A stretch of DNA of 64,000 bases from Pelagomonas calceolata. Its lineage: Eukaryota; Sar; Pelagophyceae; Pelagomonadales; Pelagomonadaceae. Positions 54,266 through 62,386 of this stretch are shown one piece after another. The notes below the pieces were generated by a model that was not told the origin of the DNA, searched no databases, and saw nothing but the letters and a program-made list of their open reading frames with translations. The stretch lies in assembly GCA_918797485.1 (NCBI GenBank), contig CAKKNE010000003.1, forward strand, positions 1,922,001 through 1,986,000, written 5' to 3'. The translations under genes and the position numbers were made by a program. How positions within the stretch are numbered: the stretch's first letter is position 1; each line of letters opens with the position of its first letter.

Positions 54266-54621
54266 ACGGAACTCGTCACGGCGCGCGGCCCGCTCCTCGC
54301 CACCGCCATCCTCGAGGACCGGCGCCACGCAATAGGCCACTCTAGGCCGGACAGCCCAATTCACTTCCCCCCATCGTCATGTTCATGATCGCTCTCCGAG
54401 TCGCTCGGGACGGACCTACTCCGCCCTTCGACCGCTGGCTCCCCTCCTCCCTGAACCGCTCGGGCCTCCGCCCTTGACCATGGACTTCATCAAACATACT
54501 AGCGTTCTGTAAGACACTAGCTAGCGTTCTGTTGCAGCTCGACCAGCCTAGACACCCGCACGACTAGCGCAATACCGCCCCGACGCTCTCATCGAGGGTT
54601 CCGAATGCACACATGAATATT
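54266..54621. other. Convergent intergene holding palindrome copies
   Basis: No gene is supported. A full palindrome copy (54498-54521; ACTAGCG arm, then TGTAAGACACTAGC) is directly followed by a partial one (54520-54535; GCTAGCGTTCTGT), sharing the bases GC. A 51-codon minus-strand frame (54497-54342) starts next to the palindrome; two other minus frames are also open nearby, so coding is doubtful. Confidence 0.5.
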
Positions 54622-55614
54622 TTAGCTATCCGAATCGAGACGCGCAAACAGCGCACGAACCGCGTCCCGCGGCGGCGCCGTCCGCGCGAGGTCGAGGACG
54701 CGGTCGTCGTCGCGGGACCGATGGCGGATCATATGCTCAAAAACGGTCGGCGCGTCGCGGCGCCCGCAGAACTGGGACGCGACGGCGCAGGACGGCTCGA
54801 GGGCGTAGGTCTGGTGCCACGACTTTGGCGGCACAATCACCACATCGCCGGCGAATTGCAGCGCCGTGCAGAAGCGCCCCGGTACTTGCGTCGATGGCGT
54901 AAAGTTCTCCGGTCCCGCTTTGGCCTTGACGAGGTCCCGGTCGTCTTCGAAGTCGGCCGCGTCGGGCCAGTCGCCTTCCTGAACACAATACAGGTCGATG
55001 TCGGACTGCGTGCCAGCACTATCGTCCCCAAAGGCCTCGCTCGGCAGTTTGTAGGCCTCGAGATCGGCGTCGTCGACGTCGAGCAGGAACCGCCAGACCT
55101 TGGAGCCCTCCAGGCAGAGCGACGTGCCCGTCCAGTCGTAGGGGTCCCTGTGGAGCGGTGATCGCGCGCCTGCGCCCGCGCAGACCACACAGGCGTCCGC
55201 CGGCCGCCGCTCCGCTGGAAACGCGTCGAGCCACGACTCCTCTCCTTCGAAAATGGCGCGCTGCGGCGCGATTGCGGCGGCGCGTAAGTTGCCCTCGAGC
55301 AGTGCCTCGTCGAAGAGGAAATGTGGCGTTTCGTGGGTCGACGCCAGCGCGTCGTAAAAGAACTCCGCGAGCGGCGCGTCGAAGGGGTCGCCCGCGATCT
55401 GCTGGGTCACGATGGCGTCGCCGAACCCCTCCATGAGGTTACCAGTCCACGCGTCGCAAGCCTCAGGGCTCAATGCTCCTGCCGCGACAAATGGTTGTCC
55501 GCTATCTAGCGCCGCACGGATGGCCGGCGCATCTTTGGCATCGATGCGTGCGGCCCACGAGTGCGCATTCGCCGTCGCCGCGATGGCGTGAAGCGCGAGC
55601 GCGGTGCGGCGCAT
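54622..55614 (-). CDS. JmjC-domain (cupin-like) oxygenase
   Basis: 330 residues. The N-terminus MRRTALALHAIAATANAHSW could be a weak signal peptide. The JmjC/cupin core has the iron-binding HxD in RSPLHRDPYDWTGTSLCLEG and the distal His in GDVVIVPPKSWHQTYALEPS, with SKVWRFLLDVDD between. These are 2-oxoglutarate and Fe(II) dependent hydroxylases or demethylases. The small size and lack of chromatin-reader domains suggest a protein hydroxylase of the JMJD6/JMJD8-like group. The start codon lies directly after, and in frame with, the stop of the upstream small zinc-ribbon frame (TAG GCC ATG), so the two may share one mRNA. Confidence 0.78.
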   Translation of the reverse strand: MRRTALALHAIAATANAHSWAARIDAKDAPAIRAALDSGQPFVAAGALSPEACDAWTGNLMEGFGDAIVTQQIAGDPFDAPLAEFFYDALASTHETPHFLFDEALLEGNLRAAAIAPQRAIFEGEESWLDAFPAERRPADACVVCAGAGARSPLHRDPYDWTGTSLCLEGSKVWRFLLDVDDADLEAYKLPSEAFGDDSAGTQSDIDLYCVQEGDWPDAADFEDDRDLVKAKAGPENFTPSTQVPGRFCTALQFAGDVVIVPPKSWHQTYALEPSCAVASQFCGRRDAPTVFEHMIRHRSRDDDRVLDLARTAPPRDAVRALFARLDSDS

Positions 55615-55617
55615 GGC

Positions 55618-55869
55618 CTACTGACCCGGGAGGTCAAAGCCGACGAACGTCAGGATTTTTTTTGCGACTTCCGCCCGGTTTGCTGCGTGCTTCCGCAGGA
55701 GATCAGCGAGTTGCGGTTTCAGCTTGCGGCGCCGCGCCTGCCTTGCTTTCAGGTCCGCTGTCTGTTCCTCTGCTGTACGTGCAAATAGGGACTCATTATA
55801 GCACTGGCCGCAGGTTCCCGTAAAAGATAAACCAGGAATTGGTAGGTGGCAATTAATGCAGCGTGGCAT
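55618..55869 (-). CDS. Small zinc-ribbon protein upstream of JmjC gene
   Basis: 83 residues: MPRCINCHLPIPGLSFTGTC begins a CxxC...CxxC zinc ribbon (CINC, CGQC), followed by a basic helical region (KARQARRRKLKPQLADLL) and KKILTFVGFDLPGQ. The family is not recognised. It ends 3 bases before the JmjC ATG in the same reading frame, separated only by TAG and GCC. This could be a two-cistron transcript, a leaky-stop fusion, or a sequencing error in a fused gene. Confidence 0.55.
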   Translation of the reverse strand: MPRCINCHLPIPGLSFTGTCGQCYNESLFARTAEEQTADLKARQARRRKLKPQLADLLRKHAANRAEVAKKILTFVGFDLPGQ

Positions 55870-55914
55870 GGCGCGAGTGGCGCCCGCGTCGCCGCCGCTC
55901 GACCGCGATGCGAA

Positions 55915-55935
55915 TTAGCGTACTAACATACTAGC
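55915..55935. promoter_or_regulatory. Weak CTAG palindrome between zinc-ribbon and J-domain genes
   Basis: TTAGCGTACTAACATACTAGC resembles the GCTAGCGTTCTGTAAGACACTAGC form with several changes. It is in a divergent gap, 45 bases from the ATG at 55869 and 136 from the ATG at 56072. Confidence 0.35.
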
Positions 55936-56071
55936 CCTCATTTACACCCAGCCCAACGTCGAGCCCAAGGGCAGCCCGTACGCCACAACTCGCTCATCAT
56001 CTGGGCGCAAACGAGCCCACCGGTCGAGCTAAGGCAGCGAACGAAACGATGGCAGGCAGCCCCAGCTGACA

Positions 56072-57553
56072 ATGCAGGCGGACACCGTCGAGGCCCTCTG
56101 GGCGCGGGCCCTCGAGCTGTCCGAGGACGGTAGTGTGCACGAGGCCGTGTTGACGTTTGAGCAGGCCGCCCAGTTGCTTGAAAAGCAAAAGGACCAAGCC
56201 ATGCGAACGAAAGGCGCCGAGCGCGTCCTCAAACTATTGGAGGAGCTCATAGCCAAACTCGGAAGAGAGATTGAGTCGCACCTCAACTATCTGAGGGGGA
56301 ACCTCTGGGCGGCCCTCGATTTGGCACCCGGGGCCGCGTCGGGCGACGTGACGCGCGCCTATAAAAAACTCGCGCTGAAGTATCATCCCGACAAGTCGCG
56401 CGTGTCGCCGAAGATCTTCACGATCGTGGGCCGCGCGCGCGAGGTTTTGGGTGACGTTGACAGGCGGAAGTACTACACACCGGAGCGCGACGCGGCGGGC
56501 TGGCGCCAATACCGGCGAGAGCACGCCGACGAGTTTCGGGTCGTGGCCACACCGGCGCCGCGGCGGCGCCGCGCCGGCGACATGACCGGGAGCGCTCCTG
56601 CGGATCACGACCGGCGGCGCGACGACGCGGACGCGGCGCGGCGAAGAAGACCGTCGGCCGACGACGCGAAGAAAAGTAGTGCGGCCGCTGCGAAAACGCG
56701 CTACGGTTCACAAAGAGACGGCCCCGGCGCGGCGGCCGCGCGCGCCTTCGCGACGGGTACCAAAGAAAGGGCGGAGCCGCTCTCGGAGGATCGGGTAAGA
56801 CGCATGAACATCGGCGAGCTCAAGGCGTCTTTACGAAGAAGCGGCCTGCCGGCGACGGGCGAGCGCCGGGACTTGGAGAGGGACGTGCTCCGCGCCGCGG
56901 GGCTCCGGCCGAAGACGCCCGTCCCGAAGCATGTGGTGGCCGCGCAGCTGCGCGCGGCGTCGCCGGCGTCGCGCGCGCGGCGCGCGGCACAAATACCGGA
57001 GGACGTGCTGCGCGATTTGTTGAGAGAGGAAGGCGTAGCCGTGGACGGCGACCTGGTCCAGGCCGCCGTCGACGCGTTCGGCGACGACAAGGCGGACGAG
57101 GACTCTTTCTTCGACGACCGGTCGGACGGGCCCGGCCCTGAGCCCGGCGTCGCCTTCGCGCGCCCGGCGTCGCCCGACTCGGAGGATAATGACAGACGGC
57201 CGCGGGACCCGCGCGACGACCGGTCGGAACGGGCCGTCTATGAGCCGGCCTCGGATACTGAACGGCGGCCGCGGGACCCGCGCTTCGTCCGGCCCCACGC
57301 GTCATCTTCCTCCTCGGATTCGGACGACAGCGGGATCTTGCCCGGCGCCGCGCCGGCCCGGGGCGGCTTCGTGGGCGCGTTGAGAGGAAGGACGTCGCAA
57401 CACAACCTGGGGGACCTCGGCCCGACGCACGTGGCCGGGGCGGCGCCGGGCGTCCAGGACGAGGTCGAGTTCTGGTTGGATGGTGCGGCGCGCGCGCGGA
57501 CACCGCGTGTACCCGAGCCGCCGCCCGAGGGCGCGTGGTTTTGGGGCAACTAA
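56072..57553 (+). CDS. J-domain protein with SAP-like motif
   Basis: 493 residues. An N-terminal helical region (ALWARALELSEDGSVHEAVL, a MIT/TPR-like pair) comes before a J domain near 80-140: NLWAALDLAPGAASGDVTRA, then YKKLALKYHPDKS with the essential HPD, and REVLGDVDRRKYY. Middle and C-terminal parts are charged and disordered, with a SAP-like helix-turn-helix (MNIGELKASLRRSGLPATGE, then RRDLERDVLRAAG) near 235-275, a second similar helix pair (IPEDVLRDLLREEGVAVDGD) and repeated RRPRDPRDDRS / RRPRDPRFVRP elements. J domains stimulate Hsp70; SAP motifs bind DNA or RNA, so a nuclear co-chaperone is possible. It converges tightly with the next gene (stops 2 bases apart). Confidence 0.78.
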   Translation: MQADTVEALWARALELSEDGSVHEAVLTFEQAAQLLEKQKDQAMRTKGAERVLKLLEELIAKLGREIESHLNYLRGNLWAALDLAPGAASGDVTRAYKKLALKYHPDKSRVSPKIFTIVGRAREVLGDVDRRKYYTPERDAAGWRQYRREHADEFRVVATPAPRRRRAGDMTGSAPADHDRRRDDADAARRRRPSADDAKKSSAAAAKTRYGSQRDGPGAAAARAFATGTKERAEPLSEDRVRRMNIGELKASLRRSGLPATGERRDLERDVLRAAGLRPKTPVPKHVVAAQLRAASPASRARRAAQIPEDVLRDLLREEGVAVDGDLVQAAVDAFGDDKADEDSFFDDRSDGPGPEPGVAFARPASPDSEDNDRRPRDPRDDRSERAVYEPASDTERRPRDPRFVRPHASSSSSDSDDSGILPGAAPARGGFVGALRGRTSQHNLGDLGPTHVAGAAPGVQDEVEFWLDGAARARTPRVPEPPPEGAWFWGN

Positions 57554-57555
57554 CT

Positions 57556-58608
57556 TCACACTGTTACTACGGGGTGCAGGATGCCCAGGCCACCCGATAA
57601 ATAGCGACTTGTCGTCCGCGGCCGGCCCCTTAACGCCTCAAGGTCGCGCACGAACTGGACCTTGGCTAATAAGACGACGCCGATGAGCACGAGCGCCAAT
57701 GATGCATTGTCCAGGGCCGTATAAGCAACGTAGCCGACCAGCGCCAACAACGGCAGGAGCCGCCTGAAAACTGTGTCATATTCCATCGCGCCGTGCGCCA
57801 TGGCCGCGAACGCCGTCGCCGTCGCCGCAGCCAAAGCCGCGACTTCTGGTGCTCCAAAGGAGTAGAGGGCGGCACCGACGGCCGCGCCCAGGCCGACCAC
57901 TTTCGCGAAGATTCTGAACATCTCCGGCGCGATCAGGTACATGCGGTACCATACGTATATCGACAGGGCCAGCATCGCGATGGTCCCTCCATACAATAAC
58001 CCGCCGGCGACGCGCGACGCCGCTGCCGAAGTGTCGAAGTCGCCCGTGTCTCTACCTAAAGGTTGCGCCGACAAAGCTTCGAACTCGAGCCGATCCGCGA
58101 ATTTATATAGAGCGGGCAGCCCCCAGTACGTCCCCGCTATTAAGATAACGAACAATTGCCTTTGAAATTTGGGAAAACCGAACTGGATCATATCTGTCGT
58201 TGGTCTTCTCCACCCCATGGCCTCGACCGCATACGCAAAGACGCAGACCCACTTCCAGCACGCCTCGATCTGATCTCGCGACGCGTACGACGCGAGGACG
58301 CAGCTTATTGATGCTAATAAAACTTGGAGCCAGGGCGCCGGTTGCCTTCGTTCCCTCTGCGCGCTCAAGGCTAGTGACGCGTTGCCCCACACGAGTGCCA
58401 AAGCTAGAGAACGCCATTCGTCCCCGACGCAATACACGCAAGAAGCTAATAAAAGTGCCGTGGTCTGCACGGCGACCTGCACTCTCGCCTCGTCCGTCCA
58501 CGCGAAGGTGTCGTCTATCGTTTGAGGCGGCTCGACGAGGCGCATGCGCTGCTGCGGGTCCGGCGCTCTGACAGCGTTCTCTTCGTCCGGTGCGGCGCTG
58601 CGGGCCAT
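57556..58608 (-). CDS. Polytopic membrane protein of unknown function
   Basis: 350 residues with eight or nine hydrophobic segments (VQVAVQTTALLLASCVYCVG, LALALVWGNASLALSA, WLQVLLASISCVLASYAS, LFVILIAGTYWGLPALY, VAGGLLYGGTIAMLALSIYV, VVGLGAAVGAALYSFGAPEV, LLPLLALVGYVAYTALD, LALVLIGVVLLAKVQF). The N-terminus is cytosolic-like and acidic. No transporter signature is recognised. It is divergent from the winged-helix-repeat gene at 59045. Confidence 0.7.
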   Translation of the reverse strand: MARSAAPDEENAVRAPDPQQRMRLVEPPQTIDDTFAWTDEARVQVAVQTTALLLASCVYCVGDEWRSLALALVWGNASLALSAQRERRQPAPWLQVLLASISCVLASYASRDQIEACWKWVCVFAYAVEAMGWRRPTTDMIQFGFPKFQRQLFVILIAGTYWGLPALYKFADRLEFEALSAQPLGRDTGDFDTSAAASRVAGGLLYGGTIAMLALSIYVWYRMYLIAPEMFRIFAKVVGLGAAVGAALYSFGAPEVAALAAATATAFAAMAHGAMEYDTVFRRLLPLLALVGYVAYTALDNASLALVLIGVVLLAKVQFVRDLEALRGRPRTTSRYLSGGLGILHPVVTV

Positions 58609-58856
58609 CGTCTTTGCTGTGTTTTTTTGTTGCTCAGCTGATAGCCTTCCCGGTGAAATTCGACCTGTTCACGCAGCGTGATATTTTTTGCTGTGCTCTG
58701 TTTTTGCTGTGAGGGCTGCTCAGCTGCTGGTATGCTGAAACTCGAGCTTTTCTCGCTGCGCGCGACGCGTGCGATATCACGATCGCTCTGGTTCTTGCGA
58801 AACGCGCTCCCACAGGCGACTGGGCAGCTTTTTTTGCTTGCAAAGCCAAGGCATCC

Positions 58857-58875
58857 CTAGTGTCTTACCGCTAGC
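58857..58875. promoter_or_regulatory. Short-spacer CTAG palindrome between divergent genes
   Basis: CTAGTGTCTTACCGCTAGC: the two arms with no bases between TCTTAC and CGCTAGC. It is 248 bases before the ATG at 58608 and 169 before 59045. It lies inside the long open frame that starts at 58769, which argues that coding starts at 59045. Confidence 0.65.
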
Positions 58876-59044
58876 GTGGTCACCACTCCCGCAAACGATC
58901 GAGCACCATCCCGGCTGCCCGCATAAACACAGGGAGAGGTCTCGCCGGCCTCAAGTTTCGTTGAAGAATGAAGGCCCAAGTTTTTCAGATGCATCACTGT
59001 GCCTCGACTGCACGGCACCGCGCCATGGGCGCGCCGCCCGGAGG

Positions 59045-60388
59045 ATGCTGACGCAACCCGCCCTGGGGGGCGCGGCCGGGGGCTACAGCCTCTTCAGCGG
59101 CGCCGCGGCGCCGCCGCCCCCCCAGCCCCATGCGCTCCCAGGTTCGCTGGCGAATATGCCGGGCGCGGCGGCGCCGCCGCCTATACCAAACCGCAGCCCC
59201 CATCCTGTAGCTTCGCCGAACCTACAAGATGCGCCGCGAAGCGGCACGTCAAGCCTCGACACCACGCCCAAGCTCGGGGACCGCGCCACCCTCTTCGCGA
59301 GCCCGTCCAATGAACCATCAACCATGTTCGACGGCGACACGAAGCTCATGCCCTACGTCGACTGGGTCGCGGCCCGCATCCGAGCGCTGGGTGGCGTCGC
59401 GACGTCGGCCTCGCTCGGTAGCACGCTCGCCGTCGAAAGCGCGGAAAATTACAATATGATCAAGGTCCACTTCGGTGGTTTATGTGGTCTGTTGTCGCGG
59501 TACCCCGAGCGGTTTCGGTTGCTGCACGACAAGCCCCTGAACCACGTCGCGGTGGTCGGTCCTGCGGCGGTCTCGTCGTCAGATGACGATGTTCCGCAAG
59601 TAGAACCGCGGTGGCTGCGGCAGCAACGGAGAGCGGCTCCTGTGGAAAGAGCGACGCGGGAAGACGAAGCTGCCGTGGTGCGCGAAGTGGTCAACATTTT
59701 GGCATCGGCGTCGGAGAACGCTTTAACCGCCGTGGACCTGTCGAACGCCCTACGAGCTCGATTAGGCGTCGGTGCGCTTAGTCGTGTTAGAGCGTCGCAC
59801 GGCGGTTTGTTGACCTTCCTCGAGAAATCAGCTGGTAGGGTCCGAGTGGTACGTGTCCCGAAGCATGACGTCGTAACACTGGCGCCCGTCGAGTCAACAC
59901 CGGTCATGCCCGGGGCTTTGCGAGCGGAGGCGGCGGTCTTCTCTCCGCAATTCGTGGAACCTGCGGTGCCTGTGGTGGACGACGGAAAACCGGCCCCGAA
60001 GCAGTGCATCGGGCCCGCGCGCCAGAAGCCCATGGGCGCCTCGTCGTTGTTTCCAGCGCCGCCACTCTTCCCGCAGCAGCTTTCACAAGGTTGTCAGCGG
60101 CAATTGGCGCGCTTAGCGGCGGAGGACTACGCGCCGACGATGCCGTGGCCTAGGGATGCGGTCCATGATCAAGGCATCGTGCGGACGGTCTTGGAGTGTC
60201 TGCGGGCGCAGTCGCCGCGACCGTCGACGCTCCACAAGATCCGGGCGTACTTGAGACGCGTCTACGCCCTGCAAAGTTCGGTCAAGTCCGTTCCCCTCAG
60301 AGCGTTACTGACGGCGTACCCGCAGCTTTTCGTGATCGACGGGACGTCCGTCGCCGAGCGCTCTCACGTCAAAGTGCCGTCTTTTTGA
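59045..60388 (+). CDS. Protein with three winged-helix (LOTUS/OST-HTH-like) repeats
   Basis: 447 residues from the ATG at 59045 (MLTQPALGGAAGG). After a Pro/Ala-rich start come three similar helical units. Unit 1 (about 105-165): VDWVAARIRALGGVATSASL, then KVHFGGLCGLLSRYPERFRL. Unit 2 (about 215-275): VREVVNILASASENALTAVD, then RASHGGLLTFLEKSAGRVRV. Unit 3 (about 375-435): VRTVLECLRAQSPRPSTLHK, then VPLRALLTAYPQLFVI. The pattern of a variable three-helix core plus GGLxxLLxxYPxxFxL resembles LOTUS/OST-HTH domains, which bind RNA or helicases. An RNA-related role is inference. Linkers are acidic or Pro-rich. Confidence 0.6.
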   Translation: MLTQPALGGAAGGYSLFSGAAAPPPPQPHALPGSLANMPGAAAPPPIPNRSPHPVASPNLQDAPRSGTSSLDTTPKLGDRATLFASPSNEPSTMFDGDTKLMPYVDWVAARIRALGGVATSASLGSTLAVESAENYNMIKVHFGGLCGLLSRYPERFRLLHDKPLNHVAVVGPAAVSSSDDDVPQVEPRWLRQQRRAAPVERATREDEAAVVREVVNILASASENALTAVDLSNALRARLGVGALSRVRASHGGLLTFLEKSAGRVRVVRVPKHDVVTLAPVESTPVMPGALRAEAAVFSPQFVEPAVPVVDDGKPAPKQCIGPARQKPMGASSLFPAPPLFPQQLSQGCQRQLARLAAEDYAPTMPWPRDAVHDQGIVRTVLECLRAQSPRPSTLHKIRAYLRRVYALQSSVKSVPLRALLTAYPQLFVIDGTSVAERSHVKVPSF

Positions 60389-60863
60389 CGGTCTTGTTCA
60401 TTATCCCCCTGTATGTGTGCCTCCCTTACCGACGCACACACACCGTCCATAGTATCTGAAGTAAGTTTGTACATAACCTGGTTCTTGTCCATCTCGGCCC
60501 GTCGCGCCGCGATGCCATCGATGCGGGAATTCACCCTGGTTAGACACCCTGGTAGTAGCGGTGGCCCGGATCCACTCGCGGCGCGACGGCGGCCCGCGTG
60601 CGATGGCCGCGGCGACGGCGTGACGGCGAGATGTACGCCCGTCGCGGCGACGGCGTGCCCACAGGATTATGCCGCCCCCACGCCGTCGACGAGACGCGTA
60701 CCCACGCAGGGCCGGGGAATACGGAACGGACCTCTGGCCTGCGGCTGCCCGCAGCGGCCTGCCTAAATACGGTCTCGTGGGCTGCCACCGTCGCGCCGCC
60801 ACGCAGCAAGAGCGGGAACACACGCACTCCATCCACAGCAGTATATATATATAGCAGCGCACG
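60389..60863. promoter_or_regulatory. Upstream region of thioredoxin gene with TATA-like run
   Basis: No gene is supported in these 475 bases. TATATATATATA at 60842-60853 ends 10 bases before the ATG at 60864, too close to be a normal TATA box but the only such run in the window. Neither recurrent promoter motif is present. Confidence 0.35.
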
Positions 60864-61259
60864 ATGGCCACCGCCCCGGTGGAAGCCATTGCCGACGCCG
60901 AGGCCTTCGGCGCCTACCTCGAGAAGTCCGAGACGGTCCTGGTGGTCATGGACGTGCACCAGAACTGGTGCGGCCCCTGCGACACGATGAAGCCGACGTA
61001 CAACTCCATCTTCAACGAGATCGACAATTGCGAGGACAAGGTCGCGTTTACGACGGCCGACATCAAAACTCTCACGCCGCAGCTCGTGGAGCTCATGGCC
61101 ACCAAGCCGTCAGACTTGGACCTGGCGAACCACGGCTGCATGCCCTTCTTCCTGCTGGTGAAGAACAAGGCCGTCGTGGCCATCGTCCTCGGCGCGGACG
61201 TGCCCACTCTCAGAGATAACGTCGTCCTCTACGCGCCGGAGGACGAGGCGGCAGAGTAA
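60864..61259 (+). CDS. Thioredoxin-domain protein (TXNDC3/dynein-type)
   Basis: 131 residues with a thioredoxin fold: VLVVMDVHQNWCGPCDTMKP carries the WCGPC active site, then DKVAFTTADIKTL and the cis-Pro loop HGCMPFFLLVKNKAVVAIVL. VDVHQNWCGPC resembles the thioredoxin domains of TXNDC3/TXNDC6 and outer-arm dynein light chains more than housekeeping thioredoxins. The C-terminus is acidic and there is no targeting signal. It would reduce disulfides in the cytosol or at cilia. It converges with the next gene, 6 bases between stops. Confidence 0.78.
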   Translation: MATAPVEAIADAEAFGAYLEKSETVLVVMDVHQNWCGPCDTMKPTYNSIFNEIDNCEDKVAFTTADIKTLTPQLVELMATKPSDLDLANHGCMPFFLLVKNKAVVAIVLGADVPTLRDNVVLYAPEDEAAE

Positions 61260-61265
61260 TCTTTT

Positions 61266-61901
61266 TTATAGTAGTCCTAGGCCCGCGCGGAGCGATGGTT
61301 CGAGTGATCGGGGCACGGCTATGGATGCGTCGCACGCGTAGAGGACCTCGCGTCCATCTCGGATGCAGTCCGCGAGGCCCTCGTCGACGCGGAGGCTCTC
61401 TGCTACGGTTATCGCGCGGTCCTTCGTGGGCCAGAAGGCGGTGGGGCCCCACGCATATGAGATAGAGCCGAGGGGCCAGATGGATGCTGCGGTGCCCCAC
61501 TGCGCCGCGGCTTCCGCGTTGGCGACGGCGAGGTGCGCCGTTCTCGCACGTGGTCCGGGCGCTTTGATTTTGTCTAATGCCGCGTCGAGCGACCGGAAAT
61601 AGGTTGCTGCCCGTGCCGAATTGTACGTAGCAGGGGAGTAGAGATCATACGGGTCGCGGCGCAGCGTCGGGCTCGCCTCGGCGACGCCGCGGTAGATGAA
61701 ACCGGCCTGGACGACCGCGCGGACCCAGTCGGGGTTTCCATCGGTTATTATTGCTTTGACCGCTTCTCCCAGTGAGATCTCTCGCACGGCGCCGTCGGTC
61801 GATGCACTCGCACTTGCTGCTCCGCCGGCGGTCGCGACGAGAAATGTTCGTCGATTCGGTGCGAGCGCTTGAACGCTCACGAGCAAGAGTAGCGCACGCA
61901 T
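61266..61901 (-). CDS. Putative thylakoid-lumen or plastid protein, unknown function
   Basis: 211 residues from the ATG at 61901; the longer frame upstream runs through the 22-bp tandem repeat and is unlikely to be coding. The N-terminus MRALLLLVSVQALAPNRRTF is a signal peptide with an ASAFAP-like ALAP site, followed by a twin-Arg hydrophobic segment, NRRTFLVATAGGAASASAS, typical of Tat-exported lumen proteins. The mature part is helical (SLGEAVKAIITDGNPDWVRA, SARAATYFRSLDAALDKIKA, RDRAITVAESLRVDEGLADC). I do not recognise a family; the size and layout recall small PsbQ-like lumen proteins, which is speculation. Confidence 0.65.
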   Translation of the reverse strand: MRALLLLVSVQALAPNRRTFLVATAGGAASASASTDGAVREISLGEAVKAIITDGNPDWVRAVVQAGFIYRGVAEASPTLRRDPYDLYSPATYNSARAATYFRSLDAALDKIKAPGPRARTAHLAVANAEAAAQWGTAASIWPLGSISYAWGPTAFWPTKDRAITVAESLRVDEGLADCIRDGREVLYACDASIAVPRSLEPSLRAGLGLL

Positions 61902-62025
61902 CACCAGTCGCGTGCTGGCAGCACTGGTGCTCTTGTCGTGAGCGCGAGCCACAGCGGCACGCCGACGACTACGACGAGTAGCACAACGCCCTCCAGTGGT
62001 GACATTGACCACACAGTGGCTGGGC

Positions 62026-62113
62026 CTCTCAGGCAATGGCTCACAAGCTCTCAGGCAATGGCTCACAAGCTCTCAGGCTATGGCTCACAAGCTCTCAGGC
62101 TATGGCTCACAAG
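62026..62113. repeat. Tandem repeat, four units of 22 bp
   Basis: The unit is CTCTCAGGC, A or T, ATGGCTCACAAG. Units 1-2 have A and units 3-4 have T at the variable place, so the array grew by two doubling steps or by pairwise copying. It lies in the divergent gap between the lumen-protein and glycosyltransferase genes, 90 bases from the palindrome at 62203. Confidence 0.95.
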
Positions 62114-62202
62114 CTTTGCATACGTGCCAGAAAATGTTCTTGCGTACCAATTCAATCCCTTTGCAAGTCTGAACCAAAAAAGCACCGCGGGAAGCAGGCT
62201 TA

Positions 62203-62223
62203 GCTAGCGGTGAGACATACTAG
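62203..62223. promoter_or_regulatory. CTAG palindrome between lumen-protein and glycosyltransferase genes
   Basis: GCTAGCGGTGAGACATACTAG is a reverse-orientation copy close to the short form at 58857. It is 163 bases before the ATG at 62387 and 301 bases before the ATG at 61901. Confidence 0.55.
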
Positions 62224-62386
62224 GCTTGCTTAAGCTTTTGCAAAAAGAAAGAGCATTATAAACCGAGGCAGCCAACCAGTAGCCTCGTGTAACTCTCTGG
62301 GCCTCCCCGGGGCAGCCCCGGCCGAAGCCAGCATGCATGCGTGCGGTGCAGCCGAGAGCCACTCACGATGATGACAGAGCACAATA

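Noticed and set aside
54342-54497. 51-codon minus-strand ORF next to the double palindrome
   Set aside because: All three minus frames are open nearby and none has a recognisable product, so it is kept only as a possibility in the findings.
58769-59044. N-terminal extension of the winged-helix-repeat protein
   Set aside because: It contains the promoter palindrome at 58857-58875 and has no protein-like pattern.
61902-62066. N-terminal extension of the lumen protein from 62066
   Set aside because: It begins inside the 22-bp tandem repeat and precedes a perfect signal peptide starting at 61901.
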